Shown piece after piece: positions 59,975-64,000 of a stretch of DNA of 64,000 nucleotides. A program made the translations under genes and the position numbers. The stretch is from Methanomassiliicoccales archaeon (lineage in GTDB: Archaea; Thermoplasmatota; Thermoplasmata; RBG-16-68-12; SOIM01), in NCBI GenBank assembly GCA_004377185.1, contig SOIM01000033.1:19168-83167 (forward strand), written 5' to 3'. The notes below the pieces were generated by a model. The model searched no databases, was not told where the DNA came from, and worked only from the letters and a program-made list of their open reading frames with translations. The first letter of the stretch is position 1, and the number at the start of each line of letters is the position of its first letter.

Positions 59975-62900
59975 ATGAAAGTCAAGAGGATTAGTCTGGC
60001 AATCATAGCAATCGTATTCACCAGCACACTCTATCTTGGCTTGACAATCCTACCGGAGAATGTCCAAGCAATCACTCGCTACGTAGGTGGAACGGGTCCC
60101 GGCAACTACTCGACCATAATGTCCGCCGTCAATGCTGCAGATCCCGGTGACACCATCTATGTGTACAGCAGGACGTACCACGAAGATGTCCATATTAACA
60201 AACCTCTCTCTTTGATTGGAGAGAATAGGGATACGACAATAATCCATGGTTCCGGGATGCTTGATACAATCCTTGTGTGGGCTGACTGGGTAAACATTTC
60301 AGGATTCACTGCCGAGAACAGTGGGAGTTCGTTTGGGACATCCCCGATAAGGCTCTTCTTCGTCAATAATTGCGATGTCACCAATAACAGGGTCTCCGAT
60401 GAAACTTACGGCATCACCGTTTGGGGATCAGGCTATAACACCGTGAAGGACAACGTCGTGGAAGGCAACTACAATGGCATTTATATCTGGCACTCCGATA
60501 ACAACCTCATTCAAAACAACACAGCCCTGAGCAACAAGAATGGCATCTACGTGGAGGGTCCAGCCTCTCATAACACCATCGTTTACAATAACATCTCGAA
60601 GAACAACAAGAATGGCATCTACGTGGAGGGTTTTAACTCAAACGTATTCACAATCGCCAACAACGAAATTTCGGGTAACAGGGCCGGGCTGTACTTGGAA
60701 TCCACGAACATCAACACCATAACAGACAACACTTTCTTCGACAATGATTATGGAATGGTTCTTTTCAATACAAGCTACTCAGTATTGTCCAACAATGTGA
60801 TGACAAGGGAAGGAATACACATGGACGGTGATTCTCTTGAGCACTGGAATACACATGTGATCGACCTTTCCAACACTATCGACGGGGAACCTGTGCGCTA
60901 TTTGAAGAACGTTACAGGTGGGATGGTGCCGTTGGATACTGGCGAGGTCATACTCGCGAATTGTGTGAATATAATTGTAAGCAATCAAAATCTAAGCGAA
61001 GGAACCACTGGCGTCGTTATAGGGTTCTCATCCTTCATTTCGATTACAAACAATACCGTCTCAAGGAATTATGCTGCGGGGATCTTCGTCTCCCACTCTG
61101 ACAACAACACCATACAGTACAACAACGCCTCCAGCAACATGTATGACGGCATCTACATGAGATATTCACATAATAGCTTAGTAGACGAGAACACCGTTGC
61201 CTTGAACGGTAGGAACGGACTCCAGCTGTTCTCAAGCGACATGAACACAATAACCAAGAATGATATCCTTTCAAATGGTCCGCCAGATTTCAACCGCATA
61301 GAGCCGTGCGCCCTCAATATCAGGAACTCCGACTACAATATCCTGAGCGAGAACTCCGTTCTCTCCAACGCGAATTGTGGTTTATCACTCGCGAGTTCAA
61401 AGATGAACAACATCAACAACAATAATTTCTCTGGTAATGTGAACGGTGTGTTTTTTATTGGCGCAGACAGCAACAGATTCATCAACAACACAGTTCACAA
61501 CAATGCCCACTTAGAGATCGGCATTGGCATCTATTTGACTGGCTCCTCACATAATGCAATGGTTGCCAACAGCGTCGTAGGTCACCTGGGCTCCATAACT
61601 TTGTATAAGTCTCATGACAATACTCTCACTGGCAACTACTTATCCTCACACTATCAAACATCACATACTAATGGAATAACCATCGAAGAATCGAGTAGCA
61701 ACGTGTTGAGAAATAATGTGATGAGTGGGGACGGACTCGTCATCACAGGCAGCAGCCTCCAGCACTGGAACACGCACATCATCGACACTTCCAACGTGGT
61801 CAAAGGAAGACCGGTCTATTATTGGAAGAATGTCACTGGAGGGACCGTCCCACTGGGTGCAAGCGAGGTGATTCTCGCAAATTGCACCAATGTTGTCGTA
61901 CAGAATCAGGTCCTCACGAATGGTGGTGCCGGAATCGAAATCGGATTCTCTAGGGATAATCTCATCGCGGACAACACTGCGTCAGATACCAAGACAGGCA
62001 TTTTCCTGTGGAATTCTCACAGCAACACCGTCACTGGCAATACCGCCTCTTCCCCCTATTCGTCTGGCATCGGTATGGGCCACTCCGATAACAACACTCT
62101 GTCTGGCAACAATCTGATGGGCAACAGGAGGGGAATCTTCCTGGGCACATCCGATAGCAACATCATCGATGCCAATGGTGTTTGGAATAACCAAGTTGGG
62201 ATTTTTCTGTTAGGGCTCGACTCACCCGGCCCAGGTTCCTATAACAATTCAGTCACGAACAACAGCGTCTACAACAACGGTTATGGCGTTTGTATAAGTA
62301 GTGAATCAGAGGGCAATTCTGTATCCAACAACAGCATTGTGAGCAATGGGAATGGTGTCCACTTCTCCGATTTCCCCGACAACAACCGGATATATCACAA
62401 CAACATCATCGACAACATCCAACAAGCACATGAAGCCAGAAACACCAACCAATGGGATGATGGTTATTCTTCTGGTGGAAACTTTTGGAGTGACTACACC
62501 GGCGTGGATGCATTCAGTGGTCCAAACCAAGACATCCCAGGCAGCGATTCCATAGGAGACACCCCTTACGTCATAGATTTCAACAGCGAGGACAGGTACC
62601 CTCTGATGAATCCCTCGGGAGCATTTCCTCCCTCAGCACCCTTGAACTTGTCAGCAACAGCAGGAGACAGACAGGTGTTTCTTACGTGGAACACTCCCTC
62701 TTTCGACGGAGGTCTTCCGATCACAAACTACCGAATATATAGAGGAATCACATCAGGTGGAGAGATTTTTCTTACCGAGATAGGCAATGTCCTCACCCAT
62801 CCAGATACCGGTTTGACAAATGGGCAGATGTATTGCTACAGGGTCTCAGCTGTCAATGCAATAGGAGAGGGTCCTCTATCGAATGAGGCGTGTGCTACTC

Positions 62901-63709
62901 CCACAACCACACCCGGAGCACCGACCATATTGCAGGCGGATTTGAGCGGAAATAACCTTGAGAATGTGACAATCAGATGGACACTCTCTGCAGACGACGG
63001 AACTGGTCAAAACTCTGTGGTCAGTTATGCAATTCTGAGGAACGTGACATATGATGCCAATGGAACCCTCTATGCGTTTGTCGGTTCGGTACCCAAAGGG
63101 ACGAACGAATACACTGACAACCTCTCTGGTGAAGGCGATTCGAACAACTACTTCTATCAGGTCTGTGCTCTCGATATAAACAACCTCACAAACTGCTCGA
63201 AGAACCAAGGAGCAAAGTTCACTCGGCCCCTATCTGGCGGATCCAATCTTGTATCAGTCCCTCTGATTCAATCAAATGATACCACAGAAACCGTTCTCCA
63301 AACAGTGGAATGGGACAAAGCGTGGACCTACAACTCATCTGCTCAGAAATGGAAGTGGCACATGAAGTTCAAACCCTACCCGGGAGAACTCGAAGATATC
63401 GGTCTGACAGAGGGCCTTTGGGCAAACGTGACTGGGGATTCGAATTTCACTGTAGCGGGGATAGTGGCCTCTTCAACCACCATTTATCTTCACACAGGTT
63501 GGAACCTCGTAGGATTCCCCTCATTCAGTTCGATTTATACAGTAGGAGAACTGAAGGCAGAAACGGGTGCGACAAGGGTGGAAGGATTCGATCCACTATC
63601 TTCACCGTACTTCCTCAAGGTCCTACAAGACTCCCACATTCTTCTCGCGGGACAAGGCTATTGGCTAGAGTGCCCTCTGGACTCAATCTTCACCCTGTCG
63701 AACTCCTGA
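59975..63709 (+). CDS. Giant NosD-type beta-helix protein with Fn3 domains
   Basis: 1244 aa. Signal peptide (ISLAIIAIVFTSTLYLGL), parallel beta-helix (about 45-870) with NosD turns such as GIYIWHSDNNLIQNN, and the NosD end WDDGYSSGGNFWSDYTGVD. Then two fibronectin type III domains (PPSAPLNLSATAGDRQVFLTWN, and APTILQADLSGNNLENVTIRW) and a C-terminal domain (GSNLVSVPLI ... GWNLVGFPSFSS ... GQGYWLECPLDSIF) akin to the end of the upstream protein. No TM. GGAGG 12 bp after the previous stop; the ATG at 59975, not 59971, is in frame. Operon with the 1707-aa gene. Confidence 0.87.
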   Translation: MKVKRISLAIIAIVFTSTLYLGLTILPENVQAITRYVGGTGPGNYSTIMSAVNAADPGDTIYVYSRTYHEDVHINKPLSLIGENRDTTIIHGSGMLDTILVWADWVNISGFTAENSGSSFGTSPIRLFFVNNCDVTNNRVSDETYGITVWGSGYNTVKDNVVEGNYNGIYIWHSDNNLIQNNTALSNKNGIYVEGPASHNTIVYNNISKNNKNGIYVEGFNSNVFTIANNEISGNRAGLYLESTNINTITDNTFFDNDYGMVLFNTSYSVLSNNVMTREGIHMDGDSLEHWNTHVIDLSNTIDGEPVRYLKNVTGGMVPLDTGEVILANCVNIIVSNQNLSEGTTGVVIGFSSFISITNNTVSRNYAAGIFVSHSDNNTIQYNNASSNMYDGIYMRYSHNSLVDENTVALNGRNGLQLFSSDMNTITKNDILSNGPPDFNRIEPCALNIRNSDYNILSENSVLSNANCGLSLASSKMNNINNNNFSGNVNGVFFIGADSNRFINNTVHNNAHLEIGIGIYLTGSSHNAMVANSVVGHLGSITLYKSHDNTLTGNYLSSHYQTSHTNGITIEESSSNVLRNNVMSGDGLVITGSSLQHWNTHIIDTSNVVKGRPVYYWKNVTGGTVPLGASEVILANCTNVVVQNQVLTNGGAGIEIGFSRDNLIADNTASDTKTGIFLWNSHSNTVTGNTASSPYSSGIGMGHSDNNTLSGNNLMGNRRGIFLGTSDSNIIDANGVWNNQVGIFLLGLDSPGPGSYNNSVTNNSVYNNGYGVCISSESEGNSVSNNSIVSNGNGVHFSDFPDNNRIYHNNIIDNIQQAHEARNTNQWDDGYSSGGNFWSDYTGVDAFSGPNQDIPGSDSIGDTPYVIDFNSEDRYPLMNPSGAFPPSAPLNLSATAGDRQVFLTWNTPSFDGGLPITNYRIYRGITSGGEIFLTEIGNVLTHPDTGLTNGQMYCYRVSAVNAIGEGPLSNEACATPTTTPGAPTILQADLSGNNLENVTIRWTLSADDGTGQNSVVSYAILRNVTYDANGTLYAFVGSVPKGTNEYTDNLSGEGDSNNYFYQVCALDINNLTNCSKNQGAKFTRPLSGGSNLVSVPLIQSNDTTETVLQTVEWDKAWTYNSSAQKWKWHMKFKPYPGELEDIGLTEGLWANVTGDSNFTVAGIVASSTTIYLHTGWNLVGFPSFSSIYTVGELKAETGATRVEGFDPLSSPYFLKVLQDSHILLAGQGYWLECPLDSIFTLSNS

Positions 63710-63791
63710 ACTCTCATCTCAGATCCTTGAACTCGGCAAAAGATTCTTTTGTTCCATAGACGTTGGGCAGAACGGACGACAAGGTGATGGT

Positions 63792-63983
63792 CTGACGGAT
63801 CATATCCAAAAGATAAAGGAAAAGATTCTTCCAATCCTGGAACGGTATGGAGTCAAGAGAGTGGGGCTGTTCGGCTCGGTCCTTCGCGGAGAGGCCAGAG
63901 AGAACAGCGACATAGACATATTGGTTGAGATAGAGGATGACATCAGCTTACTGAACTTGGGGCGAGAATGCCGCTGCCTTTAG
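63792..63983 (+). pseudogene. Truncated minimal nucleotidyltransferase gene
   Basis: The frame reads LTDHIQKIKEKILPILERYG then VKRVGLFGSVLRGEARENSD and IDILVEIEDDISLLNLG, an MNT domain with GS and D-x-D metal ligands, but it stops soon (GRECRCL) before the usual third Asp. No ATG lies in frame; a CTG at 63792 is the nearest. It is either broken by a frameshift or continues in another frame beyond the window edge. Confidence 0.7.
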
Positions 63984-64000
63984 GCTGCGGATGAATCGCC

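Overview
The window is chromosomal DNA of an archaeon. Lipid chemistry shows this directly: a glycerol-1-phosphate dehydrogenase (1413-2495) makes the archaeal sn-glycerol-1-phosphate backbone. TATA boxes about 26 bp upstream of start codons, many leaderless starts, UPF0179, a DUF4342 protein and DUF123 agree. The mix of AdoCbl-dependent ribonucleotide reductase, ETF with a HdrD-like membrane oxidoreductase, glutamate and proline dehydrogenases and many very large secreted proteins would fit a heterotrophic, peptide- or amino-acid-using euryarchaeon of the Thermoplasmata kind. That placement is an inference, not a proof.

Layout. 1-17 kb is housekeeping: a TPR protein, egsA, a compact leftward molybdopterin operon (moaA, a moaD-moaE fusion, moaC, moaB, moeA), hflX, a small winged-helix protein, nrdJ behind a structured leader, DUF123, gdhA and an etfB-etfA-EMO operon that should pass electrons from flavoprotein dehydrogenases to the membrane. 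17-32 kb mixes surface proteins (a seven-bladed propeller and a NosD-type beta-helix) with small metabolic and regulatory genes, a RelBE module, a dispersed structured repeat (four copies between 23.3 and 26.3 kb) and one DDE transposase gene. 32-50 kb holds a Ras-like GTPase, more surface proteins, a large protein that looks like a membrane-spanning sensor (outside propeller plus Ig repeats, inside two winged helices), a patch of gene decay (tails of a thiolase gene and of a winged-helix gene), a 1660-residue envelope protein with a lamin-tail domain, a VapBC module and a degenerate FtsZ-like gene. 50-64 kb has a tandem paralog pair (one frameshifted), a radical SAM plus TcmP pair, a winged-helix/nucleotidyltransferase gene facing three evenly spaced operators, and a two-gene operon of giant secreted proteins sharing a C-terminal domain; it ends in a broken nucleotidyltransferase gene.

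Most worth following: (i) the propeller-Ig-TM-winged-helix protein, whose promoter shares a 14-bp element with the neighbouring surface-protein gene and whose closest relative in the window lacks the DNA-binding part; (ii) three 17-bp palindromes at exact 22-bp spacing between a HTH-nucleotidyltransferase gene and the giant-protein operon; (iii) the radical SAM/TcmP pair; (iv) the repeat family with a conserved hairpin. No rRNA, convincing tRNA or CRISPR array was seen.
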